From NCBI GenBank assembly GCA_947258435.1, contig CAMYID010000024.1:62001-126000 (forward strand): a stretch of DNA of 64,000 nucleotides, given 5' to 3'. Position numbers and translations under genes: made by a program. Origin of the DNA: an uncultured Alphaproteobacteria bacterium. Lineage in GTDB: Bacteria; Pseudomonadota; Alphaproteobacteria; UBA11222. The notes beneath the pieces were generated by a model. The model did no database searches and was not told the DNA's origin. It worked only from the letters and a program-made list of their open reading frames with translations. This document shows, piece by piece, positions 1-6,786 of the stretch. The number at the start of each line of letters is the position of its first letter. Position 1 is the stretch's first letter.

Positions 1-1023
1 TGGCGTACCGATATCCAGCATCCGCTGGACAGCCAGCCGCGCGCGGTCAGCGACTTCAGGCGCGATTTCCACCTGATGCTGCATCAGGCGCAGGCTGCGT
101 AAAATTGCCGGCAGGGTGATCTTCTTCATGTGCGGGCAAAGATTGCAGGGGCGAATGAAATCGACATTCGGCAGTTCGGCGGCGACATTATCGCTCATCG
201 AACATTCGGTGATCATTACAATTTGGGGAGGCTGTTTCTGTTTCGCATAGTTGATCATGCCCGATGTGGAGCCTGCATAATCGGCAACTTCCAGCACATC
301 GGGTGGGCATTCGGGATGTGCGAGCACGACGATGCCCGGATGGGCATCACGATATTCCTCGATCTCCTGAGCCGAAAACCGTTCATGCACCATGCAGCGC
401 CCGCGCCAGGCAAGAATTTCGACATCTGTCTGCCGTGCGACATTCTGCGCGAGAAACTCATCGGGCAGGAACAACACGCGGTCCACGCCCAGCGATTCAA
501 CGACATGCAATGCATTCGATGAGGTGCAGCAGACATCCGTCTCAGCCTTCACATCGGCGCTGGTGTTGACATAGGTCACTACAGGAACACCGGGATAGCG
601 TTCTTTCAGCAACCGCACATCGGCCCCTGTAATTGATTCAGACAAGCTGCACCCGGCACCAAGGTCTGGAATAAGAACGGTTTTTTCAGGGTTCAGCAAT
701 TTTGCGGTTTCGGCCATGAAATGCACACCGCATAGAATAATGATGTCGGCATCGACATCCACAGCTTCCCGGGCAAGCGCAAGGGAGTCCCCAACGATAT
801 CCGCTACACCGTGGAAAATTTCCGGGGTTTGGTAGTTATGCGCCAGGATAACCGCGTTCTTTTCTTTTTTCAGGCGGTTGATCGCATCGATATAGGGCGC
901 GAAAACCGGCCACTCCAATTCCGGAATGACATCTTTGACGCGGTCATAAGCTTCCCTGGTGGCGGCTGCCACTTCGGGTGTGTAGTCCAACCCGTCGCGG
1001 GCCATGTCTGCGACGCTTATCAT
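1..1023 (-). CDS. nadA: Quinolinate synthase NadA (3' end cut by window)
   Basis: Condenses iminoaspartate with dihydroxyacetone phosphate to quinolinate, the second step of de novo NAD synthesis; a cytosolic [4Fe-4S] enzyme. The 341 residues seen have no stop and run off the window, but the family is about 330-360 residues, so only a short tail is missing. The three expected cluster cysteines are visible: Cys98 (LCGVHF), Cys239 (HPEC) and Cys296 (CNLCPHMK). An early AHNYQ motif (about 61-65) is also typical. Start: ATG at 1023 has a good AGGGAGG ribosome site seven bases upstream. It lies downstream of nadQ on the same strand, with a large palindrome in the 181-bp gap, so NadQ control is likely. 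nadB and nadC would be expected beyond the left edge but cannot be seen. Confidence 0.96.
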   Translation of the reverse strand, partial: MISVADMARDGLDYTPEVAAATREAYDRVKDVIPELEWPVFAPYIDAINRLKKEKNAVILAHNYQTPEIFHGVADIVGDSLALAREAVDVDADIIILCGVHFMAETAKLLNPEKTVLIPDLGAGCSLSESITGADVRLLKERYPGVPVVTYVNTSADVKAETDVCCTSSNALHVVESLGVDRVLFLPDEFLAQNVARQTDVEILAWRGRCMVHERFSAQEIEEYRDAHPGIVVLAHPECPPDVLEVADYAGSTSGMINYAKQKQPPQIVMITECSMSDNVAAELPNVDFIRPCNLCPHMKKITLPAILRSLRLMQHQVEIAPEVADRARLAVQRMLDIGTP

Positions 1024-1040
1024 TTTCCGGCCTCCCTGTA

Positions 1041-1077
1041 ACTCATATTTATGCTCTAATTGAGTATAAATATGAGT
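1041..1077. promoter_or_regulatory. 37-bp near-perfect palindrome, candidate NadQ operator for nadA
   Basis: Outer arms of 12 bp (ACTCATATTTAT at 1041-1052, ATAAATATGAGT at 1066-1077) are perfect inverted copies. The 13-bp centre is itself nearly palindromic (CTC..AATT.GAG); 16 of 18 base pairs match overall. It sits 18 bp upstream of the nadA start codon and overlaps or abuts the expected promoter. NadQ/NrtR-type regulators are known to control NAD genes from such sites; assignment to NadQ here is inference. Confidence 0.75.
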
Positions 1078-1110
1078 AAAAAAACGCCCGAATTCACATC
1101 GGGTAGATAA

Positions 1111-1125
1111 TGCTATATTTGAGCA
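1111..1125. promoter_or_regulatory. Second, smaller palindrome in the nadA upstream region
   Basis: TGCTATATTTGAGCA has TGCT/AGCA outer arms and resembles the centre of the larger palindrome (GCTC..GAGT). It could be an auxiliary site for the same regulator about 60 bp farther from nadA, just downstream of nadQ. Short, so it may be chance. Confidence 0.4.
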
Positions 1126-1204
1126 TTTCTCCCTGTCAATCAATTCTTTTCAGTGATGTTACGAAAATATTATTTCTGGGCGAAATGGCGGGGGAGAGGC
1201 TGTA

Positions 1205-2209
1205 TCAGCGCGATCCGGAAATCCGCACGCCTGCGGCCAGCCGTTCGCGCAGCACTTCCCGGCGGAAGCGGAATTTTGCCGCCGGTCGTCCACGGGTCTG
1301 TGGCTCTATTTCACCGGTGCTTTCCACAAGGCCGCTATTTTCCACAAGCCGCCGGAAATTCTGCTTGTGCAGATTACTGCCCAGAATGGCTTCGACGGTG
1401 CGTTGAAGTTGCAGCAATGTGAAACTTTCCGGCATCAGTTCAAACACCACCGGCCGGTATTTCAGTTTGGCGCGCAACCGCCCCATGGCGGTTGCCAGGA
1501 TCCTGCGATGGTCCGACATCATCGGCGTGCCGGGGGGTGGCACTGCTTGTCCGTCCAGCGCAAATGTGGCGGCCCCGTCGCGTTGCGCTTCCGCAGCCAG
1601 TCCCGCCTCATACAGCAGCTCAAACCGCTCAAGCACGATTTCTTCGTCCCAACCGCCGTTATCTTCGGGAAAGCAGATAGTCGCCCGGTCCTGGCGCCTT
1701 GCTCTCTCCGCAGGGGATTTGGGGGCGGCGATCCATTCCTTTAGAAGCGGTAGAATAAGTCTGTCGATCATGGGCGGGCGACCTTCACGCCAGTCTTCCC
1801 ATGGAAAATAGTCATACCATTGCCGCCAGGCGGTGCTTTCGGGTACAGGCATCTGCGTTTCGCGTGTCAGGGCCAGATAGCCGACCGAGATCACGCGAGG
1901 CCCGCCCTCACGTTCGCGCGGGTGCCGGCCCCGGTCCCCGAATGTGTAAAGCTGCTCGACATAACCAAGATTGACGCCGATACGCCGTGACACGGTTTCG
2001 CGCAGCCCCAGCTCCAATGTCCGGTGCCGCGTCGGATCAAAGGCACCTGACGGTAATGCGTCACCCGCAATATCGAAACCGCGCGCAATCGAACGTGCTT
2101 CTGCCGCATCGATCGCGGGGCCTTGCCGTGCAAGGGTCAACGGGCGCCCGTCGGTGACAGCAACGATGACCGCGCCAAGATCGATGACAACGCTGTTTGT
2201 ATCATTCAT
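1205..2209 (-). CDS. nadQ: NadQ-type NAD biosynthesis regulator (Nudix-like domain plus winged helix)
   Basis: Predicted transcription factor that senses an NAD-related metabolite and controls nad genes. The 334-residue protein has a Nudix-like N-terminal part with the strand VISVGYLALTRE (about 105-116), which matches NrtR-type regulators. The C-terminal part (about 245-334) reads as a winged helix, with the NrtR-like stretch around HKQNFRRLVENSGLVESTGE. The family is the alphaproteobacterial NAD regulator group (COG4111 as I recall it). It lies directly upstream of nadA on the same strand and its start overlaps the tyrosine phosphatase end by 8 bp, so it is probably co-transcribed with that gene. 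No clear Nudix box for hydrolysis is seen, consistent with a sensor. Alternative: another NrtR-like regulator with the same local target. Confidence 0.82.
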   Translation of the reverse strand: MNDTNSVVIDLGAVIVAVTDGRPLTLARQGPAIDAAEARSIARGFDIAGDALPSGAFDPTRHRTLELGLRETVSRRIGVNLGYVEQLYTFGDRGRHPREREGGPRVISVGYLALTRETQMPVPESTAWRQWYDYFPWEDWREGRPPMIDRLILPLLKEWIAAPKSPAERARRQDRATICFPEDNGGWDEEIVLERFELLYEAGLAAEAQRDGAATFALDGQAVPPPGTPMMSDHRRILATAMGRLRAKLKYRPVVFELMPESFTLLQLQRTVEAILGSNLHKQNFRRLVENSGLVESTGEIEPQTRGRPAAKFRFRREVLRERLAAGVRISGSR

Positions 2210-2849
2210 CGGATATGAGCTTGGCAGCGTTGTCGGCGACTGGATTGCCCTGACCCGGCGCGCTCATCCGCGTGGACATTGTACCCGGCGCGCTCATCCG
2301 CGCGGACATCGTAAATGTCGTGCCTTCGAACTCGATTTCGCCCGGACCCATGGCCTCAACCGCCGAAATCATGCGCCCCTGGCGCCCCATCAACCGGTCC
2401 GCAAGGGCAACAAGCCGGCGGTTTGGCTGGGCGTGACGCGCCTGCCGCCGCATCAGACTGGCTGCCGCGGTTTCATGCCCGTCCCACCTGTTGAGATGGC
2501 ATAAGGTAATGAAGGCCGCAGCGGTTGAACGGCTGATGCCTGCCCAGCAATGAATGATCATCGGTGCATCATGATCCCAGCTATCGACAAAGTCGAGCAT
2601 CTGCGAGATATGCGATTCTTCGGGTGCGACCAACCCCTCGCGCGGCGCGGCAATATCGTTGAGCGCAAGCTGTAAATGCCGGCCATGGCGGAACGAAGCC
2701 GGAGTGTCGACCATCGTATCGGGGCTGAGCAATGTCATCACATGCGAGGGCCGCACATCTTCAATCAGCATGTCGAGCTGGCTTAGCGGGCAAATGTAAA
2801 TCGTCGAACTACCGGTCATGGCTAATGCGCGGTCATCATGGTTGTTCAT
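2202..2849 (-). CDS. Protein tyrosine/dual-specificity phosphatase family protein
   Basis: The P-loop HCWAGISRS (residues 100-108) fits the HCxxGxxRS cysteine-phosphatase signature, with Cys101 as nucleophile and Arg107 binding phosphate; Asp65 is a possible general acid. At 215 residues it is a typical small cytosolic phosphatase; its substrate cannot be read from sequence. The C-terminus carries two copies of a ten-residue unit (MSARMSAPGT, MSTRMSAPGQ at 181-200), encoded by a 30-bp DNA duplication. The last 8 bases overlap nadQ, suggesting translational coupling. It follows the HD-domain gene after a 93-bp gap on the same strand. Confidence 0.85.
   Translation of the reverse strand: MNNHDDRALAMTGSSTIYICPLSQLDMLIEDVRPSHVMTLLSPDTMVDTPASFRHGRHLQLALNDIAAPREGLVAPEESHISQMLDFVDSWDHDAPMIIHCWAGISRSTAAAFITLCHLNRWDGHETAAASLMRRQARHAQPNRRLVALADRLMGRQGRMISAVEAMGPGEIEFEGTTFTMSARMSAPGTMSTRMSAPGQGNPVADNAAKLISDE
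2253..2312. repeat. 30-bp tandem duplication inside the phosphatase gene
   Basis: Two adjacent 30-bp units (2253-2282 and 2283-2312) differ at only two positions. They keep the reading frame and create the ten-residue protein repeat near the phosphatase C-terminus. Looks like a recent in-frame slippage or duplication. Confidence 0.85.
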
Positions 2850-2942
2850 TCTCCGGTTTGTGCCGGAACGGCATAGCGGGCGTTTGCTTTCCTGTCTCCC
2901 TCATCTGTCACTATCGCATGAATTTTGCAGAAATATGATTGC

Positions 2943-3548
2943 TCAGTCATCGGACAGCGCGGAAAACGCGGATAAATAGGCGCGCTTGGCACGTGTCGGC
3001 GACAGGGGGCTGATCGCGGGACAGTCGAGCCCGCGCGGCTTCTGAAATATTTTCTTTGCTTCTGCTTCGGAAAATCCGGCGACACAGATCGCCTCGAAAT
3101 AGGCGGCGGCCCGATCGGCACGCTTGATATCCTTGCGGATTTTGTCAGGCAGGTGCGCGGGTAGGCCGAACCGCAGGTGGATTGCGCTTTCCAGCCTGAG
3201 CTCAAGGGTCTTGTAGTCGCGCCCGACGGCGGCTTTGAACGGGCTGATCAGATCGCCCACGACATATTCCGCCGCATCATGCAGCAACGCGGCCAGAAGC
3301 CAGCGGGGGGCCGCATCGGGGCGAAAACCGAGATAAATATCATGAACCAGCAAGCAATGCTGTGCCACACTGAAAGCCCAGGCGCCGCTTGTCTGCCCAT
3401 TCCATCGGGCAACCCGGCTCAACCCATGGGCGATATCGTCAATTTCGACATCAAGCGGGGAGGGATCAAGCAGGTCAAGACGGCGACCGCTGAGCATGCG
3501 TTGCCAGGCTCTGCCTTGTGTTGAAGGGGCGTTACTGTTGCGCGACAT
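2943..3548 (-). CDS. HD-domain phosphohydrolase, YfbR-like
   Basis: Predicted metal-dependent phosphohydrolase, probably acting on a nucleotide. HD superfamily ligands are visible: His64 in AQHCLLVHD, His90-Asp91 in ALLHDAAEY, and Asp145 in KRADRAAAYFEA, at the spacing seen in YfbR-type 5'-deoxynucleotidases. Length 201 is typical. The upstream 165 bp is strikingly AT-rich and is shared as a divergent promoter region with the PAS gene. It lies upstream of the phosphatase-nadQ-nadA string on the same strand. The exact substrate is not determined. Confidence 0.82.
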   Translation of the reverse strand: MSRNSNAPSTQGRAWQRMLSGRRLDLLDPSPLDVEIDDIAHGLSRVARWNGQTSGAWAFSVAQHCLLVHDIYLGFRPDAAPRWLLAALLHDAAEYVVGDLISPFKAAVGRDYKTLELRLESAIHLRFGLPAHLPDKIRKDIKRADRAAAYFEAICVAGFSEAEAKKIFQKPRGLDCPAISPLSPTRAKRAYLSAFSALSDD

Positions 3549-3713
3549 AAATTCAGTCAGAAATATTATTATGTAAAAATTGAATAAATACAGTTGATAT
3601 CTGGATGATTAAAATACGAATTATTAACAAATAAGGTATTTTTGTGTTTACTATTGTTACAGATTGAATTCAACTCCGGAGTTTCTATATCCTGTTATTG
3701 GGAGGTGCTTGAG
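3549..3713. promoter_or_regulatory. AT-rich divergent intergenic region
   Basis: The sequence from about 3550 to 3680 is strongly AT-rich against the GC-rich surroundings and lies between divergently transcribed genes, so it should hold promoters for both. At its right end a GGGAGG box (3700-3705) stands eight bases before a TTG codon at 3714. No conserved operator was recognised. Confidence 0.55.
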
Positions 3714-4331
3714 TTGCACAATAACAGGATCCTATACAGTATTTTTAAGTATTGGCATGCGCGGATTCAAGCAGGCCATCTTCCCGCACGGGCGCAGATT
3801 TTTCCTGCCCAGATTTCAAATTTACTTCCTTTTCTGTTCCTGGCTGATGTCGAAAGCGACGGTGGCATTCGTCTGCGTCTGATCGGAACACATATCGAGC
3901 GGTTGCTGGGGTTCGATCTGACAGGCTGTGTACTTGATGCAAGAGACAGTTTCCATTCCGCTTGCGGGGTGCAGCGCGATTTTTACGACGCGGTAACGCA
4001 GCGGCTTGTCATCGGTTCGACCCACGAGCTGTACTATGACACGACGCTTGAGATGGGTATACACGATCAGCGGACCGCCGAAAATATCGAGCCAATCATG
4101 TTGCGCTACGATCGGCTGATTTTGCCTTTGTCGCGCGATGGGGAGCGGGTCGATATGCTGTTTGGCGGACTTGTAGCAGTACAACCGTGCCATTCGGTGC
4201 CGCACCGTGATGCGGAGCCGATTGTCTTTACCGAGGTTGAGCGTTTCTGTTTGCCGCCGCCCTATATCTGGCCGCAGCGGGAAGGCGTCTGGCAGGGCGA
4301 TCTTTCACAAAGCCGCGCGGTTCTGTCCTGA
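3714..4331 (+). CDS. PAS domain protein of the alphaproteobacterial PAS_5 type
   Basis: Single-domain PAS_5-like protein of unknown signalling role. The N-terminal pattern YWHARIQAGHLPAR, followed by a pro-leucine strand (LLPFLFLADVE) and IRLRLIGTHIERLLGFDLTG, is typical of this family, which occurs as stand-alone proteins in alphaproteobacteria. I chose TTG at 3714 because GGGAGG precedes it at ideal spacing and because it begins right before the conserved part; this gives 205 residues. An upstream in-frame start at 3642 would add a poorly conserved N-terminus lacking a ribosome site. No output domain (kinase, GGDEF) is attached. Confidence 0.75.
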   Translation: MHNNRILYSIFKYWHARIQAGHLPARAQIFPAQISNLLPFLFLADVESDGGIRLRLIGTHIERLLGFDLTGCVLDARDSFHSACGVQRDFYDAVTQRLVIGSTHELYYDTTLEMGIHDQRTAENIEPIMLRYDRLILPLSRDGERVDMLFGGLVAVQPCHSVPHRDAEPIVFTEVERFCLPPPYIWPQREGVWQGDLSQSRAVLS

Positions 4332-4362
4332 ACCGACTTTCCGTACAGCGTGCATCGACGGA

Positions 4363-4875
4363 TCAGCCTGCTGTTTGCTCCGCCGGCGGGGTGCCGTTGT
4401 CTTCGAGCGCAATTTCCACGCCCGGCTGCGATTTGGATGTGCGGATGGTCAGTGAGGTCTTCACACTTGCGACATTTGGCGCAGCGGTCAGATGTTCGGT
4501 CAGAAAAGACTGGAATTCCGACAGATCGCGCGCCACGCATTTCAGAATGAAGTCGATTTCTCCATTCAGCATGTGGCATTCGCGGACAATAGGCCATTTT
4601 GCGACACGTTGTTCAAATGTGGTCAGATCCGATTCCGCCTGACTGCGCAGCGACACCATGGCAAAGACCGTGACCTGATATCCCAGCAGTTTCGTATTCA
4701 CCTCCGCATGATAGCCGGTGATAAAACCCGCTTCTTCCAGCGCCCGTACCCGCCGCAAACAGGGTGGCGCGGAAATGCCGACCCGCCGCGCAAGCTCGAC
4801 ATTGGTCATCCGGCCGTCCGCCAGTAATTCGCGGAGGATGAGTTGATCGATTTCGTCGAGTTTTACCCGTTGCAT
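4363..4875 (-). CDS. Lrp/AsnC family transcriptional regulator
   Basis: Feast/famine DNA-binding protein. N-terminal helix-turn-helix (residues 5-60: LDEIDQLILRELLADGRMTN, then VELARRVGISAPPCLRRVRALEEAGFI) is the AsnC signature, followed by the RAM ligand-binding domain (about 70-150). The 170 residues include a short hydrophilic tail after residue 150, slightly longer than usual. It converges with the PAS gene and is divergent from the ELM1 operon; its upstream region holds an AT-rich palindrome at 5046-5058 that could be an Lrp-type site. Target genes unknown. Confidence 0.93.
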   Translation of the reverse strand: MQRVKLDEIDQLILRELLADGRMTNVELARRVGISAPPCLRRVRALEEAGFITGYHAEVNTKLLGYQVTVFAMVSLRSQAESDLTTFEQRVAKWPIVRECHMLNGEIDFILKCVARDLSEFQSFLTEHLTAAPNVASVKTSLTIRTSKSQPGVEIALEDNGTPPAEQTAG

Positions 4876-5045
4876 ATCCTGCGTCCGTTTGTGTCTGACC
4901 GATTAGCGCGCTGCCGCCATGCGTGTTATGAGTGGCGGCAGAATGAAGGGGGGATCGATCGAAGCTTTTTTAACTTTCATCATGTCTTTGGGCAGGTTGC
5001 TCCCGACGTCATGCTATTTCCTGGCGGTTGAATTGCATCCGGAAA

Positions 5046-5058
5046 GTAATAAAATTAC
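5046..5058. promoter_or_regulatory. AT-rich palindrome between lrp-type gene and ELM1 operon
   Basis: GTAAT-AAA-ATTAC is a perfect 5-bp-arm inverted repeat in the 234-bp divergent gap, about 50 bp before the ELM1 start. Lrp-type proteins favour AT-rich, loosely palindromic sites, so it may serve the adjacent regulator. Weak evidence. Confidence 0.35.
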
Positions 5059-5109
5059 CCAATTGCGCAAGTATATAACCCGCCGGCCGGGCTTTGGTAA
5101 CCCTCTTTG

Positions 5110-6147
5110 ATGCTTGATTCGGGAAATTCACCAACATGCTGGATCGTAACCGACGGCGCTGCCGGTATGGAGAATCAGTGCCTTGGCCTTGCCGAGCGGC
5201 TGGGGCTTGTGCCCGATATCAAGCGTATCGCATTGCGCGCGCCCTGGGGGTGGTTGCCACCGGCAATCGGGGCGCGGCGTTTGGCATTTCCGCTAGCCGG
5301 CATAGAAAACAGGCAGGCGGCGGGGCTTGTTCCGCCCTGGCCTGACCTGCTGATCGCGACGGGCCGACGCACGGTGGGAGCAAGTGTTGCGATCCGCCGC
5401 CTAAGCGCCGATGCGCGACCGGTGCCTACCCTGACGGTCCAGATCCAGAACCCGCGTTTCCCGCTTTCAGCCTTCGATCTGGTCGTGGTACCCGCCCATG
5501 ATCGGCTGTCCGGGCCCAATGTGCTGACGACACGGGGGGCACTACACCGGGTGACGCGCGCCAAGCTCGATCAGGCCGCCGCGCAATTTGCCGCAGCACT
5601 CGCCGAATTGCCCCGCCCGCTTGTGACGGTATCAATCGGCGGCCCCAATAGCGCTTATCGCATGACACCGGTGGAAATCGGGCGGCTTTGCGCGGGGCTG
5701 CGCGCTCTTGCCGTGGCGAGCGGTGCAGGCTTTGCGGTCACCGCGTCGCGCCGGACGGGGGATGCGAATATCGCCGCGCTGCGGCGCGGGCTTGCCGATG
5801 TGCCGCACACGCTGTGGGACGGGCAGGGGGCGGGCGAAAACCCCTATTTCGGCTATCTGGGGCTGGCCGATGCGATCATCGTCACCGGGGATTCGGTCAA
5901 TATGGTGACCGAGGCCTGCGCGGCGGGCAAACCGGTTTATGTGTTTGATCTGCCTGGCGGCTCGGTAAAGTTCGATATGTTTCACACGTCCATGCAGGCC
6001 TGCGGTGCGGTGCGCAAATTCGTGCCAGGCGAGGTGCGGCAGCTTGAATCATGGACCCTGCCTGATATTGATGATACCGGAATGGTGGCAGCGGCGGTGC
6101 GGCAGATGCTTGATGCCCACGCCCAAGGACAGGCGACCCATGGATAA
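5110..6147 (+). CDS. ELM1-family protein (bacterial 'mitochondrial fission ELM1' family)
   Basis: Belongs to the family named after plant ELM1, common in alphaproteobacteria and of unknown biochemical function; the fold resembles GT-B glycosyltransferases. The N-terminus WIVTDGAAGMENQCLGLAE is the family hallmark. The C-terminal half has the sugar-nucleotide-like stretch ADAIIVTGDSVNMVTEACA followed by GKPVYVFDLPGGSVKFDMFH (about 255-295). Start: ATG at 5110; a TTG directly before it is less likely. No strong ribosome site is seen. It is the first gene of a plus-strand operon whose next gene overlaps it by 8 bp. A role in glycan or envelope synthesis is inference only. Confidence 0.9.
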   Translation: MLDSGNSPTCWIVTDGAAGMENQCLGLAERLGLVPDIKRIALRAPWGWLPPAIGARRLAFPLAGIENRQAAGLVPPWPDLLIATGRRTVGASVAIRRLSADARPVPTLTVQIQNPRFPLSAFDLVVVPAHDRLSGPNVLTTRGALHRVTRAKLDQAAAQFAAALAELPRPLVTVSIGGPNSAYRMTPVEIGRLCAGLRALAVASGAGFAVTASRRTGDANIAALRRGLADVPHTLWDGQGAGENPYFGYLGLADAIIVTGDSVNMVTEACAAGKPVYVFDLPGGSVKFDMFHTSMQACGAVRKFVPGEVRQLESWTLPDIDDTGMVAAAVRQMLDAHAQGQATHG

Positions 6148-6778
6148 TTCCGTATCTAGATTTATGGATTTGCGGGCATTGCAGGCAAGCCCGCTTCATA
6201 CCGATCCGTTCGATTACATTGTCGTACCGAATTTCGTAAGCGGCGCGGCGCTTTCCGATGTCAATCGCGACTATCCGCAGGTGCCGGGTGCAGGTTCCTA
6301 TCCGCCGTCTGAATTATCTGTGGGTGGGGCGTTTGCCACCTTGCTTGCGGCGCTGGACGGCGCTGACTTCGCTGCGGCGATGTCGCAGAAGTTCGGGATC
6401 GATCTGTCTTCTTATCCGACGATGTTCACGGTGCGGGGCTATTGCAGGCTGGGGGATGGCAGGATCCATCCCGACAGCGAAAGCAAGATTATCACGGTTC
6501 TGCTATATCTGAACGATGAGTGGCGGGATTCAGGTGGCCGGCTGCGGCTGTTGCGCAGTGCTGAGGATCTGGAAGATTACGCGGCGGAGGTTCCACCCCA
6601 CGGTGGAACATTGCTGGCATTCCGCCGCTGCGATCATAGCTGGCATGGCCACGAACCGTTTGAAGGGCAGCGCCGTGCAATACAGATGAACTGGGTCACA
6701 AACGATGGCATTGTCCGGCGTGAACAAAGGCGGCACCGCGTTTCGGCACTGGCGAAGCGGCTTAACCCGTTTTCTTAA
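6140..6778 (+). CDS. 2-oxoglutarate/Fe(II)-dependent oxygenase
   Basis: Predicted dioxygenase of the prolyl-4-hydroxylase-like 2OG-Fe(II) type. Iron ligands are visible as His110-x-Asp112 (GRIHPDSES) and a distal His (169 or 171, in HSWHGHEPF), with Arg178/179 in GQRRAIQMNW as the 2-oxoglutarate anchor. Length 212. Start: ATG at 6140 overlaps the last 8 bases of the ELM1 gene (ATGGATAA), which implies coupling; an upstream in-frame extension lies inside the ELM1 gene and is unlikely. The substrate is unknown; related enzymes hydroxylate proteins, small molecules or lipids. Followed after 8 bp by the 658-residue protein gene. Confidence 0.87.
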   Translation: MDNSVSRFMDLRALQASPLHTDPFDYIVVPNFVSGAALSDVNRDYPQVPGAGSYPPSELSVGGAFATLLAALDGADFAAAMSQKFGIDLSSYPTMFTVRGYCRLGDGRIHPDSESKIITVLLYLNDEWRDSGGRLRLLRSAEDLEDYAAEVPPHGGTLLAFRRCDHSWHGHEPFEGQRRAIQMNWVTNDGIVRREQRRHRVSALAKRLNPFS

Positions 6779-6786
6779 GAGGTGGC

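Noticed and set aside
4919-5110. 63-residue open frame in the lrp/ELM1 gap
   Set aside because: No conserved pattern; spans the promoter area and a palindrome.
5110-6147. ELM1 gene as transfer from a eukaryote
   Set aside because: The family is widespread in alphaproteobacteria, so direct vertical descent is the simpler view.
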